Of a stretch of 64,000 nt of DNA, positions 26,318 through 35,327 are shown piece after piece (within the stretch, counting starts at the first letter, position 1; the number at the start of each line of letters is the position of its first letter). Location of the stretch: positions 186,001 to 250,000 of the forward strand of contig JAJEHS010000001.1 in assembly GCA_022823605.1 (NCBI GenBank), given 5' to 3'. The notes below the pieces were generated by a model that saw nothing but the letters and a program-made list of their open reading frames with translations, did not search any database and was not told the origin of the DNA. A program made the translations under genes and the position numbers. This DNA comes from Paracoccaceae bacterium. Its GTDB lineage: Bacteria > Pseudomonadota > Alphaproteobacteria > Rhodobacterales > Rhodobacteraceae.

Positions 26318-27631
26318 TTGCGCAATATCGTTGTTGTTGGTCTTCAATGGGGAGATGAAGGCAAGGGCAAGATCGTTGACTGGTTGGCTGAAAAGGCTGA
26401 TGTCGTGGTTCGGTTTCAGGGGGGACAGAACGCAGGACATACCATTAAAACCTCAAACCAGACCTTCAAGCTTTCACAATTGCCTTCGGGCATACTGAGG
26501 CCAGGCAAGATTGGTGTAATTGGAAGCGGCGTTGTTTTGGATCCCTTCAGTTTAATCAGGGAAATTGAAAATATTGAAGAAAAGGGAATCAGCATCACAC
26601 CTAAAAATCTTGTCATAGCGGAAAATACCTCCCTGCTTTTACCCATTCATATCGAGATGGACAGAATCCGTGAAGAGAGATTAGGGAAGGGTAAAATTGG
26701 AACGACCGGCAAGGGTATTGGTCCAGCCTATGAGGACAGAGTTGGTAGAAGGGCAGTAAAGGTAGGTGATTTGAAAGATGCCAATGATTTGTCAAAAGCT
26801 CTCGATAAACTGGTCAATCACCATAATATTTTACGTAAAGGATTAGGGGTTTCCAAAACCAGAACAGAAGAACTGTTTCAACAGTTGAACAAGATCGCAC
26901 CATTGATTTCGGGGTATGCCAAATCAACCTGGTGGATCAGTCAAAACCTGACAAAGACAGGTAAAATGGTCCTGTTTGAAGGGGCACAAGGTACTTTTCT
27001 TGATATAGATCACGGAACCTATCCTTTTGTTACTTCCTCCTCAACAGTTGCAGGGAATGCTGCAACCGGTTCAGCGGTTGGACCTAGGGATCTTGGTTTT
27101 GTGCTGGGAATCTGCAAAGCTTATCAGACACGAGTTGGTGAAGGTCCATTTCCAACCGAACTCTTTGATGATGATGGCACAACACTTGCTGCCAAAGGGC
27201 ATGAATTCGGGACCGTTACCGGTCGTCCTAGAAGATGTGGCTGGATTGATATCCCCATGGTCAAAATGGCTTGTACCCTGTCTGGAGTTGATGGCATTGC
27301 TCTCATGAAAATGGATGTGCTGGACGAGTTTGATGAGGTAAAAATCGGAATAGGGTATCGTCTGGGTGAGAAGCAAATGGACCATTTGCCGTATCAGATA
27401 AGCCAACAGGAGATTCTAGAACCAATTTACGAAACACATCCCGGTTGGAGGCAATCAACTTCCGGTATAAGAAATAAGGAAGATTTGCCTACCAATGCCG
27501 TTAACTACATAAAAAGGTTGGAATACTTGATTGGATGCCCCATAATGTTGGTGTCCAATTCTCCACTCAGGGAAGATACGATTATTTACTCTCAACAAAT
27601 GAACAATTACTTCGATAATTTGCCAAAATGA
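26318..27631 (+). CDS. purA: Adenylosuccinate synthase
   Basis: 437 residues, usual length. It joins IMP and aspartate using GTP, the first committed step to AMP. The N-terminal GLQWGDEGKGKIVDWLAE P-loop holds catalytic Asp; FQGGQNAGHT, GTTGKGIGPAYEDRVGRR, GAQGTFLDIDHGTYPFVTSSST and GRPRRCGWIDIP are all conserved. The start is TTG 26318 with AAGGAG 7 bp upstream; there is no nearby in-frame ATG that keeps the conserved N-terminus. Its last four bases (ATGA) overlap the start of the DUF2842 gene. Confidence 0.97.
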   Translation: MRNIVVVGLQWGDEGKGKIVDWLAEKADVVVRFQGGQNAGHTIKTSNQTFKLSQLPSGILRPGKIGVIGSGVVLDPFSLIREIENIEEKGISITPKNLVIAENTSLLLPIHIEMDRIREERLGKGKIGTTGKGIGPAYEDRVGRRAVKVGDLKDANDLSKALDKLVNHHNILRKGLGVSKTRTEELFQQLNKIAPLISGYAKSTWWISQNLTKTGKMVLFEGAQGTFLDIDHGTYPFVTSSSTVAGNAATGSAVGPRDLGFVLGICKAYQTRVGEGPFPTELFDDDGTTLAAKGHEFGTVTGRPRRCGWIDIPMVKMACTLSGVDGIALMKMDVLDEFDEVKIGIGYRLGEKQMDHLPYQISQQEILEPIYETHPGWRQSTSGIRNKEDLPTNAVNYIKRLEYLIGCPIMLVSNSPLREDTIIYSQQMNNYFDNLPK

Positions 27632-27858
27632 TTTCCCTGACCAATAAATTGCGGAGGAAACTGACCGTAATTTACCTTCTGATTGTTCTACCCATCTACA
27701 TCGGCCTGGTTGTTTCATTCATGATAAGCTTTGGCGATAGACTACCATTTTTACCTGAGTTGGTGCTTTATATCTTCTTTGGCCTGATTTGGATACTTCC
27801 CATGAAAATCATTGCCAGGGGAGTGGGCAAGGAAGATCCCGACGATAATTCAGGCTAG
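27628..27858 (+). CDS. DUF2842 family small membrane protein
   Basis: 76 residues. Two hydrophobic segments (about 14-36 and 43-62) with a basic N-terminus and an acidic, hydrophilic end (GKEDPDDNSG). The KLRRKL..IYLLIVLPIYIGLV and the FFGLIWILPMKIIARGVGK segments match DUF2842 proteins, which are largely confined to alphaproteobacteria. No function is known. It overlaps the purA stop by 4 bp (ATGA), so it is translationally coupled to purA; a TerB-like gene follows 17 bp later. Confidence 0.8.
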   Translation: MISLTNKLRRKLTVIYLLIVLPIYIGLVVSFMISFGDRLPFLPELVLYIFFGLIWILPMKIIARGVGKEDPDDNSG

Positions 27859-27875
27859 AGTTCAAGCAACGGGCA

Positions 27876-28325
27876 ATGTTAAAATCCTTCTTTGAAAAAT
27901 ATTCAAAACCTGAACCCGTACCCTTGACGGTTGATGATTTCAGGCTTGCACTTGCGGTTTTGCTGGTAAGGGTAGCTCGGGCCGACAGGGATTATTCGGA
28001 AGAAGAAAAGCAACATATCTCGGAATTAATCTCCGGCTGTTTTGAAATTGCCAAGAGCGAAGCCAATGAATTGCGACTGGAGGCAGAGGAACTTGAAGAA
28101 CGAACCCAGGACTCAGTTCAATTCACCCGTATCATCAAGCAAAAGATTCCTTTCGATCAAAGGGAGGAAATTCTGGAAATACTTTGGGAAATAGTCTTGT
28201 CGGATGGTGAAAGAAGTTATGGTGAAGACGGTTTTCTCCGATTGATAACAAACCTGTTGGGAGTTACAGACCGAGATAGTGCATTGGCCCGTCAAAGGGC
28301 AATGGAACGGATGGGAAAAAACTAA
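27876..28325 (+). CDS. TerB-like (tellurite resistance/co-chaperone fold) protein
   Basis: 149 residues, mostly helical. Typical TerB-fold features are seen: LAVLLVRVARADRDYSEEEKQHI (acidic metal-binding helix pair) and a repeat of that pattern, EILWEIVLSDGERSYGEDGFLRLITNLLGV. Stand-alone TerB proteins in alphaproteobacteria are of unknown function. They bind divalent metal in the tellurite operon context, which is not present here. Third gene of the purA-DUF2842-terB operon. Its TAA stop overlaps the stop of the convergent aminotransferase gene by 4 bp. Confidence 0.78.
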   Translation: MLKSFFEKYSKPEPVPLTVDDFRLALAVLLVRVARADRDYSEEEKQHISELISGCFEIAKSEANELRLEAEELEERTQDSVQFTRIIKQKIPFDQREEILEILWEIVLSDGERSYGEDGFLRLITNLLGVTDRDSALARQRAMERMGKN

Positions 28326-29422
28326 TTTTTTTCAGAATAAATATGGTTGCTTGTTTCAAGGGCCCTTGGGAAGACTTCTTCCAGATAATCCAGATCAGTT
28401 TTGGTTCCGGCCGATATTCGAATACACCTATCCTGAGGTACTGCAAAGGGCATACGTACAAAGATATCTCTATTTACCAATTCTGATAGCAGTATCCTTG
28501 CAAAATCACCATCCCGGCCGGCATCAATAGCGACAAAATTTGCCCCTGAGGGTAAGGAATGCAAGCCATTTGTCGTGGCAATGTCAGCAATTCTATCCCT
28601 TGCATCCCCCACCATTTTAACGACTTGTATCAGATTTTCCTGATCATTCAGTGATGTCAAGGCACCTGCCTGGGACACACGACACATGCCGAAGTGATTG
28701 CGTACACGATTAAAGGCAGAAATCACCCTTTCTTCACCAAGTGCATATCCTACTCTCATGCCAGCCATGCCATAGGCTTTTGAAAAGGTTCGGAACCGCA
28801 CTACCCTGGGATCATCTACATTCAAGGTCAATACCGCTTCGGAAGGCGCAAATTCAATATACGCTTCATCTAGAACCAATAGCGTCTCTTTTGGAAGTTC
28901 ATCCAGCATTGCTGCAATTTCCTGCCCACTGCTCCAAGTTCCCATCGGATTATCTGGATTGGCCAAGTATACAAGGGTTGGTTTTACCTTATGGGCCATT
29001 TCAACTAAAGATTGTGGATCTTCCCGGTCATTGACATAGGGAACCGTTATGAGGTCTCCGCCATAACCGACAACATGGTAGTTGAATGTTGGATAGGCGC
29101 CGAGGGAGGTAACAACCTTTTTTCCGGGTTCAATAACCATTCTGACCAAATAACCCAGCAAACCATCTATTCCTTCCCCGACCATGACATTGGAAGGCTT
29201 GATATGGTAGAAATCAGCAATGGCATGTCGAAGGTTATGATTTTCCGGATCACCATATTGCCAACCCTCGGAAACAGTTTTCTGCATGGCCTCAATTGCT
29301 TTTGGCGAGGGCCCAAATACATTTTCGTTGGCTCCTATTCTGGCTTTAAATAGCCTGCCTCTCGTTCTCTCCAATGCTTCTGGACCAACAAAAGGTACCG
29401 TTTCGGGCAAGGTATCCATCAA
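28322..29422 (-). CDS. HisC-like PLP aminotransferase (class I/II fold)
   Basis: 366 residues. Fold-type I aminotransferase resembling histidinol-phosphate aminotransferase. The PLP lysine is in FRTFSKAYGMAGMRVGYA; LANPDNPMGTW and VLDEAYIEFAP are the other cofactor-binding blocks. Its N-terminus (RIGANENVFGPSPKAIEAM) fits HisC-like enzymes that can act on histidinol phosphate, phenylalanine or other amino acids. No his operon is present, so a histidine role is unproven. The frame opens at GTG 29440; ATG 29422 is preferred. Convergent with and overlapping the TerB gene by 4 bp. Confidence 0.82.
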   Translation of the reverse strand: MMDTLPETVPFVGPEALERTRGRLFKARIGANENVFGPSPKAIEAMQKTVSEGWQYGDPENHNLRHAIADFYHIKPSNVMVGEGIDGLLGYLVRMVIEPGKKVVTSLGAYPTFNYHVVGYGGDLITVPYVNDREDPQSLVEMAHKVKPTLVYLANPDNPMGTWSSGQEIAAMLDELPKETLLVLDEAYIEFAPSEAVLTLNVDDPRVVRFRTFSKAYGMAGMRVGYALGEERVISAFNRVRNHFGMCRVSQAGALTSLNDQENLIQVVKMVGDARDRIADIATTNGLHSLPSGANFVAIDAGRDGDFARILLSELVNRDIFVRMPFAVPQDRCIRISAGTKTDLDYLEEVFPRALETSNHIYSEKN

Positions 29423-29591
29423 ACCTGTAAATTGCACCACCGGGAATCCTCTACTTTCAAATCAAAAAACTGTTTGTTGATTCCTGTATAAAGACGTAAT
29501 CAACCTGAATGTTGGATAATATATTTTACCATTTCAAATAGGGAAATTATAATTTCCTTTGTATGATTTTTTTCAATAACCTTAGCTCTCT

Positions 29592-30302
29592 ATGCAAGTG
29601 GATAATATCTTGAAATTGGGAATCTTGAAGGCCGGTCCGGTTGCACCTGAGTTATATGTAAAATATGGCGATTACGCTTCTTCCTTTGAACAACTTCTTG
29701 GACCGGGAAACTATGAAATCGAAAGTTGGGATATTTTCGAATCCTGTTTTCCCGAATCCGTTGATCAATGTGACGCGTGGTTGATTTCAGGTTCCAGATA
29801 TGGTGTGTATGAGAAGCATTCCTGGATTCCCATTCTAATGGATTTCATTCGAAGTTGCTATTCAGCCAAAATGCCCTTGGTGGGGGTGTGCTTTGGTCAT
29901 CAGGCCATGGCTCAAGCTTTGGGTGGTGAGGTTGAAAAATATAGTGGTGGCTGGTGTGTGGGCCGGACGGGTTATACCTTCAATGGAAAACAAATCCATT
30001 TGAATGCCTGGCATCAGGACCAGGTCGTATCCCTACCTCCAGGGGCAACAGTTTTGGGTTCCAATGATTTTTGCAAATATGCCTTTTTGAGCTACGGACC
30101 ACAAACCTTCAGTTTGCAACCTCACCCTGAATTTCCCAATGACTACATTAACGGATTGATTGAATTGCGTGGCAAGGGGGTTGTTCCAGATGAATTGCTC
30201 TCCAAGGCGCAACAAGGTCTGGACCTGAAGATTAATTCAGAACTGATTGCAAACCACATGAAACAAGTGCTTATACCAATGCCACTAAATAATGATTCAT
30301 AA
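29592..30302 (+). CDS. Class I glutamine amidotransferase-like protein
   Basis: 236 residues, a stand-alone GATase1 domain. The catalytic triad is intact: Cys100 in LVGVCFGHQAMA, His178 and Glu180 in SLQPHPEF. Free-standing GATase1 proteins resembling GMP-synthase glutaminase include gamma-glutamyl hydrolases and enzymes of unknown acceptor. No partner synthetase lies nearby, so the acceptor is unknown. It is the last gene of background base composition before the GC-richer block that starts about 115 bp downstream. Confidence 0.82.
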   Translation: MQVDNILKLGILKAGPVAPELYVKYGDYASSFEQLLGPGNYEIESWDIFESCFPESVDQCDAWLISGSRYGVYEKHSWIPILMDFIRSCYSAKMPLVGVCFGHQAMAQALGGEVEKYSGGWCVGRTGYTFNGKQIHLNAWHQDQVVSLPPGATVLGSNDFCKYAFLSYGPQTFSLQPHPEFPNDYINGLIELRGKGVVPDELLSKAQQGLDLKINSELIANHMKQVLIPMPLNNDS

Positions 30303-30417
30303 CACCAAACCAACCTACGGTTAAGTTTCAATGACCCGGATTTTTGGTGATTAGTGAAAAATCGCCTATTTTATGGCAAGCACTATTTAAGCGGAAAGTG
30401 ACAATTGGGTTGAAATC

Positions 30418-31392
30418 ATGAGGGATATACCGATTATTGATGGCCTCCAGTATGGCAACTGGTCAGAGAAAATCTTTCGGCAAATGCACGAAGGTCATGT
30501 CATTGCCGTGCATGTCACCATCTGCTATCACGAAAATTTTCGTGAAACAGTGGCGAATATCGGCACTTGGAACCGGCGATTCGCACAGTTTCCTGACCTG
30601 ATCTTTCCTGTGGGATCGGCGGTGGACATTGATGAGGCAATTGCTGGGAAACGCACGGGGATCATATTCGGCAGCCAGAACTGCTCGGTCATCGAGGACA
30701 GCATCGATCTTGTGCAGATTTGCCGGGATCTCGGAATCTGTTTCATGCAACTCACCTACAACAACCAGAGCCTGCTCGCAGGGGGATGTTTTGAGGATTG
30801 TGACACTGGCATCACTCGGATGGGTCGGGAGGTGATTCGCGAAATGAATCGCGTTGGGATGGTGGTCGACATGAGTCATTCCGGGCAACACTCGACATTG
30901 CAGGCAATCGAATTGTCGGATCGTCCAATTGCGGTCACCCATTCAAATCCGTTCAGCTGGCATCCGGTACCCCGGAACAAGTCCATCACGGTGATGAAGG
31001 AGTTGGCCGACAGCGGAGGCATGTTAGGATTCTCGCTTTACCCACATCATCTGAAAAACGGTTCGAGATGCTCACTTGCGGATTTCTGCGGTATGATTGC
31101 CGAAACGGTTGATATCATGGGAATCGATCATGTCGGATTTGGCAGCGACCTGTGTCAGGACCAGCCCGACAGTGTGCTAGCCTGGATGCGTAACGGTCGA
31201 TGGACCCGCATGGACGAGGGTAACGAGGTTACATTTCCCGATCAACCTGCATGGTTCAGGGACAACAGGGCATTCGGAGGCATACTCGAAGGGCTTCGAG
31301 ACTTGGGATTTACCCGGGACGAGTTGGAGAAAATTGCTCACGGCAATTGGCTGCGATTCTTCAGGGATTCGTTCGGAGCAATGGAGTCGTGA
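30418..31392 (+). CDS. M19 membrane dipeptidase-like protein, betaine-locus subfamily
   Basis: 324 residues. The renal dipeptidase fold is recognisable: VVDMSHSGQHST and AVTHSNP supply the two later metal histidines, and VGFGSDL the catalytic-site Asp. The first ligands are not the usual HxD: the N-terminus reads IIDGLQYGNWSEKIF where active M19 enzymes have DGHND, and the bridging Glu position reads FGSQNC. From memory, the same IDGL...W pattern occurs in dipeptidase-like proteins beside dimethylglycine/betaine catabolism genes (the Pseudomonas PA5396 type). ATG 30418. First gene of a 3-gene cassette; its stop overlaps the next ATG by 1 bp. GC is visibly higher than its upstream neighbours. 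Confidence 0.75.
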   Translation: MRDIPIIDGLQYGNWSEKIFRQMHEGHVIAVHVTICYHENFRETVANIGTWNRRFAQFPDLIFPVGSAVDIDEAIAGKRTGIIFGSQNCSVIEDSIDLVQICRDLGICFMQLTYNNQSLLAGGCFEDCDTGITRMGREVIREMNRVGMVVDMSHSGQHSTLQAIELSDRPIAVTHSNPFSWHPVPRNKSITVMKELADSGGMLGFSLYPHHLKNGSRCSLADFCGMIAETVDIMGIDHVGFGSDLCQDQPDSVLAWMRNGRWTRMDEGNEVTFPDQPAWFRDNRAFGGILEGLRDLGFTRDELEKIAHGNWLRFFRDSFGAMES

Positions 31393-33101
31393 TGAACTGC
31401 CAATACGGCATACACACATCTGTTCCACTACGAGCACCCGACCAGGTTATGCAACTGGAACGCATGGGTTCGTCATTCCAGACCCGCCTGAGTTTCATGC
31501 GTCAACTGGTTCGCCGCATGCGCAGGGAAAACTGGCAATTCAAGCGGTTGCGTTTTGATCTCGATGCGAAAGGATGCGGTGTTGCTGTTTATGCCTGCCA
31601 TGGACCTGACAGATCGTATTCACTCGTTGCATTCATGCATGACATCAGCCCCGAGCAACGCACCGACCGTGTGATCGCTGATGCTTGGGATGCAACGTTC
31701 TCGCTCTATGATGGTGTGCCGGATGATGCTGATATCAAGCGGTTGCGCTCCCAGACTCCTTACCAGGAGGCAGGCCGGTTCACTGCCAGCGAACTCACAC
31801 TTGCGCGGGCTAACAAGAGCATGCGACTCTTCGAGCATGTTGTCGAGCGGCTGGCATCTGGCAAGCAGCCTGACCTGAGCAACCTAAACAGGGTTGGATA
31901 CCTGATGCGAACCACTGCCGTGTATGGAAGCGGGAAGTTCGGTTGTGCCGACCGAGAAAAACTGGCGGACCGACCCGAGATGCAAGGTCCATTTCAAGCC
32001 GAATTGCTTACGGTTTATCTTGTCAGATGGCTGAGCATGGACCTGGTCAACCACGTGGCTCGTGAAAGGGGGAAAGCGAGATCTGTACTACTTGATGCCC
32101 GGTATGCACGCTATCTCGGTATCGGCAACGCCACGGGACTTGGAATGGTACCTTTTCTCACGAAGTACCCTACACTGATCAACAATTGGGTTCTGGCCCG
32201 GGAAACTGCACTGGCAAGGGTAAGGTCGGTGCCAATGGCAGACCAGATTCAGATTGGGGACTTTCTCATGCTTTTAGATCGGGCACGCCATTTCGTCGAA
32301 GAATGGGATGTGGATGATGAGACCCAGAAAGCCAGGATAATGCAACTGCGCCTGGATCTTGACCAACTGAAGAAGTCGTGCTCGAAGGGAAATGGACAGC
32401 CTTATGCTTGGGACATGATCTACCGTTACACTGAGGAAACCCTGTCTGTAGAAGCCCAGGAATTCGTCGTGTCGCTACTGCTTGAGCAACACGGCGAGAT
32501 TGTGGACGAACTTGCCGATCGAATGAGTGCCCGGGAGCCTCCACGACTTGATCCTGCCATGTCATTGGGAAGTTTGCTGGACATCATCGAGGCAAACTAT
32601 GATTGGGTGATTTCCACCGATTTTTCTGATCCGGCTTCACTGAAGCGGTTCTGGTATTACTCAGAGGAAAAACTTGAACCCCGTGTCGGGGACCGCCAGA
32701 CTGAACACGGCTCCGAATTCGAGATGCCCATCGGCATCGCAAGGGATGTCAACCGGCTCAGGAACGATCTGCATCGTTGTGACAGATCGCTCAAGGTTGC
32801 GGATTTTCTTCTCACGGCACCCGAATATCGTCCTGTTGTGTGGCGTGTACAACTGGCTCCCCATTATCCCTATGGCGAGATTCGTGACAATCTTCTCGGG
32901 GAGGGACGGCGTCCGCTTGATATACTTCGCTTCAAGTTGGCGTTCTTCGGTGTCGCCAAGTTCGATCCCAAATCCGACCTCTGGACCAGGGTCAACATGT
33001 ATCAGGGTGCGCCCCAGCCTTACGAGCTGGCAAGCTGGACCGGACCGGAGTGGGTCTTTCCTTCCCTACCCGCAAATCGGATTGATGAGACGATCCAGTG
33101 A
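31392..33101 (+). CDS. Unrecognised 569-residue protein, middle gene of the betaine-island cassette
   Basis: I do not recognise a family. 569 residues starting at ATG 31392, which overlaps the M19-like stop (TGATG); the open frame extends upstream to 31251 but only by overlapping the previous gene. No signal peptide or clear membrane helix. The protein is Arg-rich and largely helical, with a conserved-looking CGVAVYACHGPD strand near residue 60, a GSGKFGCAD segment near 180 that is not a Walker A motif, and LGNATGLGMVPFLTKYP-like text near 240. Its end overlaps the next GTG by 4 bp (GTGA). The three cassette genes are therefore translationally linked and probably work together. Confidence 0.8.
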   Translation: MNCQYGIHTSVPLRAPDQVMQLERMGSSFQTRLSFMRQLVRRMRRENWQFKRLRFDLDAKGCGVAVYACHGPDRSYSLVAFMHDISPEQRTDRVIADAWDATFSLYDGVPDDADIKRLRSQTPYQEAGRFTASELTLARANKSMRLFEHVVERLASGKQPDLSNLNRVGYLMRTTAVYGSGKFGCADREKLADRPEMQGPFQAELLTVYLVRWLSMDLVNHVARERGKARSVLLDARYARYLGIGNATGLGMVPFLTKYPTLINNWVLARETALARVRSVPMADQIQIGDFLMLLDRARHFVEEWDVDDETQKARIMQLRLDLDQLKKSCSKGNGQPYAWDMIYRYTEETLSVEAQEFVVSLLLEQHGEIVDELADRMSAREPPRLDPAMSLGSLLDIIEANYDWVISTDFSDPASLKRFWYYSEEKLEPRVGDRQTEHGSEFEMPIGIARDVNRLRNDLHRCDRSLKVADFLLTAPEYRPVVWRVQLAPHYPYGEIRDNLLGEGRRPLDILRFKLAFFGVAKFDPKSDLWTRVNMYQGAPQPYELASWTGPEWVFPSLPANRIDETIQ

Positions 33102-33841
33102 ACGTGACGTCAACTCCTCTGTCACTCAACGAGATCAGGTTCTATTTTACTCGGGCTGCGGTTGGCGCCGGAGCGCCCTATGGAATCGGTGAGGTATTTA
33201 CCGCGGCATCGATGTACCTGGCCTTTCTTGGCATCGATCCGGCAAGGGCAGCTGCTTCGGCATTGAGTAGTCTGATGACCGGTCAGAGTGGTGCATCGCT
33301 TACACTTCGAGATGATAACAATATCATTCATATCGAAAGCCGCAGACCTCTGGCGGTTTCAGCACTCTATGCTGCGCCTGTGGTTGCAGATCGGCTGTAT
33401 ATCGAGGCAGGATACGGTTCAGAGAGACGCTTTCGGATCCATAGGGTGGATCAACCGCTGGTCGTAGCGGGTGCGGTCGCGGCGACAGGCATTGAAAATG
33501 CAAGAATCGTCGTCTCGTGGACAAACGGATGCGGTAGTCCGTCACGGATGGACCTCAACGGTGACATTGCAACTCTGACCGGCATGCAGGAAAGTGTTGA
33601 ACACCCATCCGGCCCGGCATCGGTCGATTTATTGCTAACCAGCTTGGATTCAGGCAGACCGCTCACAACTGCCCTGACAAGAAGCATTGTACAGGGCAGG
33701 TCCCGGGCAATTCAGCATGGTGTGGAAATGGACAGCTTGTCCAGGGAAACCATCATGACGTTCTTCAACCGCTGTCTCGTTCCCACGTCGCACCTGTCAC
33801 GTGAGACTGGCGCGGGTACAGGGGCAGAAGATTCTGATTGA
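33098..33841 (+). CDS. DUF3726-like protein
   Basis: 247 residues. The N-terminal TPLSLNEIRFYFTRAAVGAGAPYGIGEVF resembles, from memory, the LSLNEIE...A.RGAG...G.AEE start of DUF3726 proteins in alphaproteobacteria; a family search would be decisive. The rest alternates beta-rich segments with Ala-rich helices and shows no known catalytic motif, signal or membrane helix. Start is GTG 33098, overlapping the upstream stop by 4 bp. Last gene of the cassette. The region after it to 34250 is noncoding or contains only short frames. Confidence 0.6.
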   Translation: MNVTSTPLSLNEIRFYFTRAAVGAGAPYGIGEVFTAASMYLAFLGIDPARAAASALSSLMTGQSGASLTLRDDNNIIHIESRRPLAVSALYAAPVVADRLYIEAGYGSERRFRIHRVDQPLVVAGAVAATGIENARIVVSWTNGCGSPSRMDLNGDIATLTGMQESVEHPSGPASVDLLLTSLDSGRPLTTALTRSIVQGRSRAIQHGVEMDSLSRETIMTFFNRCLVPTSHLSRETGAGTGAEDSD

Positions 33842-34250
33842 GACCTGCCAGCCTGTAGGAATCCAGTTTGTCCTGCCTTGGTGCCCGTTGTTTCTATTGG
33901 GGTTTTCAGGCCGTTCTCCAATTATTTGGTTATCGTCTGAAAATGATGACCGGTGTGACGGGAAATGGCCCGAAGGGAAGTTCCCTGTTGCTTCAACCGA
34001 TGAAAATCAATAATATCCTTAATCGTTAACATGTTGACAATCTTTCCTGCTCAAATAGTGGTTTATCAAGCAGGATACTCTTCCTCCCTAGGGAGCCACC
34101 CATCTTTCCTGGGATAATGGACCCTTTTTCAACATAAAAAATTTGTCGGCATTTAAATATTAATGTTGAAATCATCATTAATAATACAACCGGTAGTGAC
34201 AAATGGTAAGTGCCACAGCGTTACAGGCTAATTTAAGGCTCGCCCTCAAT
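33842..34250. other. 409-bp noncoding gap between the forward cassette and convergent proV
   Basis: No convincing gene: the short frames here lack ribosome sites and protein-like composition. A weak inverted repeat (TCCTGCT 34045-34051 and AGCAGGA 34069-34075, 17 bp apart) could act as a transcription end signal. Composition falls back towards AT-rich in the second half (about 34120-34200). No repeats, att-like sequence or tRNA was seen. Confidence 0.6.
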
Positions 34251-35312
34251 TCAGAGTTTTCGGGCGCTCGCTTCGGAAGCGACACGTGGAACCAATGCCC
34301 TAACCAGGTTGGTCATTTCAAGTACGCCAACTTGTGCACCATCACGTGTAACTATATAGGAATGTGACGTGTCGCCACCCGATCGCGTGATCACGTCCTC
34401 CAACGTGTCGTTGTAGTCGACCTCGCCATGTGCATCTGCTGGTGGGGTGTCACCCACAAGCGCAGACATGACCGAACGAACCTTGAGCACCCTGGCCCGG
34501 TTGATGTCGCTGACGAAATCCTCGATGTAGGGGTCACACGGGTTCAGTAGTATATGCTGTGGTTCGTCCTGCTGGACGATATAACCATCCTTGAGGATCA
34601 CCAGCCGATCAGCGAGTTTGAGTGCTTCATCCAGATCATGGGTAATGAAAACAATGGTCTTGTGTAAATCATCCTGCAATTGCAGCAGGAGATCCTGCAT
34701 GTCTGTACGGATGAGCGGATCAAGTGCAGAGAATGCCTCGTCCATCAACATGATGGGCGAGTTCGATGTCAACGCACGGGCGATGCCGACACGCTGTTGC
34801 ATACCGCCGGACAGTTGGTGAGGATAGTGATTTTCGAAACCGCTGAGGCCGACTACCCCAAGCCACTTTTTTGCTTCAGCCAGGTATTCATTTTGACTGA
34901 AACCGCGAACCTGAAGTGTTGTGCCCGCGTTTTCGGCAACCGTGCGGTGGGGCAGAAGAGCGAATTTCTGAAAAACCATCGACATGGATTCACGACGCAG
35001 TTTGCGCAACTGGTGCTCATCGTAGGTAAGCACGTTGTTACCGTCCACTTTCACCTGACCCGAGGTCGGTTCGATAAGCCGGTTGAGGTGTCGGATAAGC
35101 GTGCTCTTGCCTGAGCCGGACAAGCCCATGATAACCGTGATTTCACCTTCGTGCATGTCAATGTTTATGTCCTGCAGACCAAGCACGTGTCCATGTTGTT
35201 CAAGCAGGTCGACCTTGCCGACACCGTCCAACACGTGTTTCAGTGCATTTTCCGGATCGAGGCCGAATATCTTGTAGAGTTCACGGATTGCGATTTTGAC
35301 TGTACCGGTCAT
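34251..35312 (-). CDS. proV: Glycine betaine/proline ABC transporter ATP-binding protein
   Basis: 353 residues. ATPase domain with the ProV-type extension before Walker A (ALKHVLDGVGKVDLLEQHGHVLGLQDINIDM). Walker A MGLSGSGKST, signature LSGGMQQRVGIARAL, Walker B IMLMDEAFSALD, H-loop FITHDLDEAL. A CBS-like C-terminal region (about 265-345, VRSVMSALVGDTPPADAHGE... SYIVTRDGAQVGVLEM) is the part that senses ionic strength in OpuA-type systems. The frame opens at GTG 35327, just after the proW stop; ATG 35312 with AGGTGAG upstream is preferred. It energises betaine uptake with ProW and ProX. Confidence 0.93.
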   Translation of the reverse strand: MTGTVKIAIRELYKIFGLDPENALKHVLDGVGKVDLLEQHGHVLGLQDINIDMHEGEITVIMGLSGSGKSTLIRHLNRLIEPTSGQVKVDGNNVLTYDEHQLRKLRRESMSMVFQKFALLPHRTVAENAGTTLQVRGFSQNEYLAEAKKWLGVVGLSGFENHYPHQLSGGMQQRVGIARALTSNSPIMLMDEAFSALDPLIRTDMQDLLLQLQDDLHKTIVFITHDLDEALKLADRLVILKDGYIVQQDEPQHILLNPCDPYIEDFVSDINRARVLKVRSVMSALVGDTPPADAHGEVDYNDTLEDVITRSGGDTSHSYIVTRDGAQVGVLEMTNLVRALVPRVASEASARKL

Positions 35313-35327
35313 ACCTGATCTACTCAC

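Noticed and set aside
30463-30942. 159-residue reverse frame opposite the M19-like gene
   Set aside because: It is a shadow of a GC-richer gene; long antisense frames are expected from its composition.
31251-31391. Upstream extension of the 569-residue protein
   Set aside because: It would overlap the M19-like gene by about 140 bp; the ATG overlapping the stop at 31392 is the natural coupled start.
33801-34013. 70-residue forward frame after the DUF3726-like gene
   Set aside because: It overlaps the end of that gene in another frame, has no ribosome site and no protein-like composition.
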